Origin: Anaerolineales bacterium UBA5195 | GTDB lineage: Bacteria; Chloroflexota; Anaerolineae; Anaerolineales; Villigracilaceae | Assembly (NCBI GenBank): GCA_002412925.1 | Contig: DHVZ01000037.1 | Coordinates: forward strand, 100,879 to 164,878 | DNA length: 64,000 nucleotides | Reading direction: 5' to 3' | In this document: in pieces, positions 63,785 to 64,000 of the stretch | Layout of the letters: every line of letters starts with the position of its first letter | Numbering within the stretch: the first letter of the stretch is position 1 | The notes under the pieces: generated by a model | Seen by the model: only the letters and a program-made list of their open reading frames with translations | Told to the model about the DNA's origin: nothing | Database searches by the model: none | Program-made: the position numbers and the translations under genes

Positions 63785-64000
63785 TTTTTCACGTCGAAAA
63801 TGGGTGGGATCGGGTGGCATTCCCCGCAGCCAACATGCGGTTCTTGCACATCGCGTCTGGTTTTCTCGCAATATGCGCTAACCTGCACGCGACGCGAAAA
63901 GGCGGCTCCGAACGGGCGAGCCACCGTAGCCCGCAGTTGCAGGAATTCGCAGGCATTTGCGCGAACAATCCCAGGAGCCGGGCAGGTTCTGCACAAATCA
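63781..64000 (-). CDS. Cys-rich protein, C-terminal part, continues beyond the window
   Basis: The frame is open from the right edge to a stop that overlaps the HAD-DinB start as ATGA, which speaks for a real, co-translated gene. The visible part of about 72 residues has Cys pairs and singles (CRTCPAPGIVRANACEFLQL, VSAYCEKTRRDV, HVGCGECHPIPP), suggesting a metal centre. The 5' end is missing and the family is not recognised. Moderate confidence. Confidence 0.55.
   Translation of the reverse strand, partial: DLCRTCPAPGIVRANACEFLQLRATVARPFGAAFSRRVQVSAYCEKTRRDVQEPHVGCGECHPIPPIFDVKK

Overview
The window looks like a chromosomal segment of an uncultured Chloroflexota bacterium, probably class Anaerolineae. 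This is inference. It rests on moderately high GC, a mix of Shine-Dalgarno and leaderless starts, lipoproteins with Pro/Thr-rich linkers after the lipobox, a tungsten-type aldehyde:ferredoxin oxidoreductase, and intergenic spaces and protein linkers full of short dispersed repeats. I see no rRNA, tRNA, CRISPR array, transposase or phage gene. About 56 protein genes fill the window, and both ends cut a gene.

Layout. 1-11.3 kb: LmbE-like deacetylase end, VOC protein, aldehyde:ferredoxin oxidoreductase divergent from a P5C-type aldehyde dehydrogenase, a Tam-like methyltransferase, a two-subunit CoA-transferase with an alpha/beta hydrolase between its subunits, a Tat-exported sulfatase-fold protein and PspC. 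11.3-14.5 kb: a three-gene block (CPBP protease, D-2-hydroxyacid dehydrogenase, HAD phosphatase) bracketed by inverted copies of a 62-bp repeat. 14.5-23 kb: a membrane protein, a soluble multi-PAS/GAF histidine kinase translationally coupled to a receiver-HAD-HerA-like ATPase fusion, and rarA. 23-28.4 kb: an Hsp70-HEAT fusion, a methyltransferase, a histidine phosphatase and a lipoprotein. 28.5-35.6 kb: hemW and an MFS carrier, then a compact cassette (Tat-exported small protein, PqqD-like protein, HprK-like kinase, nucleotidyltransferase) facing an APH-like kinase and a metallo-beta-lactamase-fold hydrolase. 35.8-41.4 kb: LctP-type permease, a four-LysM protein, a polysaccharide pyruvyl transferase and a TIR-TM-SUMF1 protein. 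41.5-52.5 kb: a 2-oxoacid dehydrogenase E1a-E1b-E2 operon, cell-surface and HhH proteins, RelA/SpoT, MoeA, a DUF1540-like acidic protein, an epimerase-like protein and RarD. 52.6-57.8 kb: a copper operon (csoR, HMA protein, copA, lipoprotein, SafE-cupredoxin, copZ) behind a promoter with a C9G9 palindrome. 57.8-64 kb: DegV, acetyl-CoA synthetase, a membrane protein, a lipoprotein, a HAD-DinB fusion and the end of a Cys-rich protein.

Functional themes are acyl and aldehyde metabolism feeding acetyl-CoA (AOR, ALDH, CoA-transferase, 2-oxoacid dehydrogenase, Acs, LctP), copper homeostasis, and signalling (the kinase/fusion-regulator pair, RelA, TIR). The best candidates for undescribed biology are the Tat/PqqD/HprK/NTase cassette, the REC-HAD-HerA fusion with its kinase, the TIR-SUMF1 protein, and several small repeat families that have entered promoters, terminators and even reading frames.
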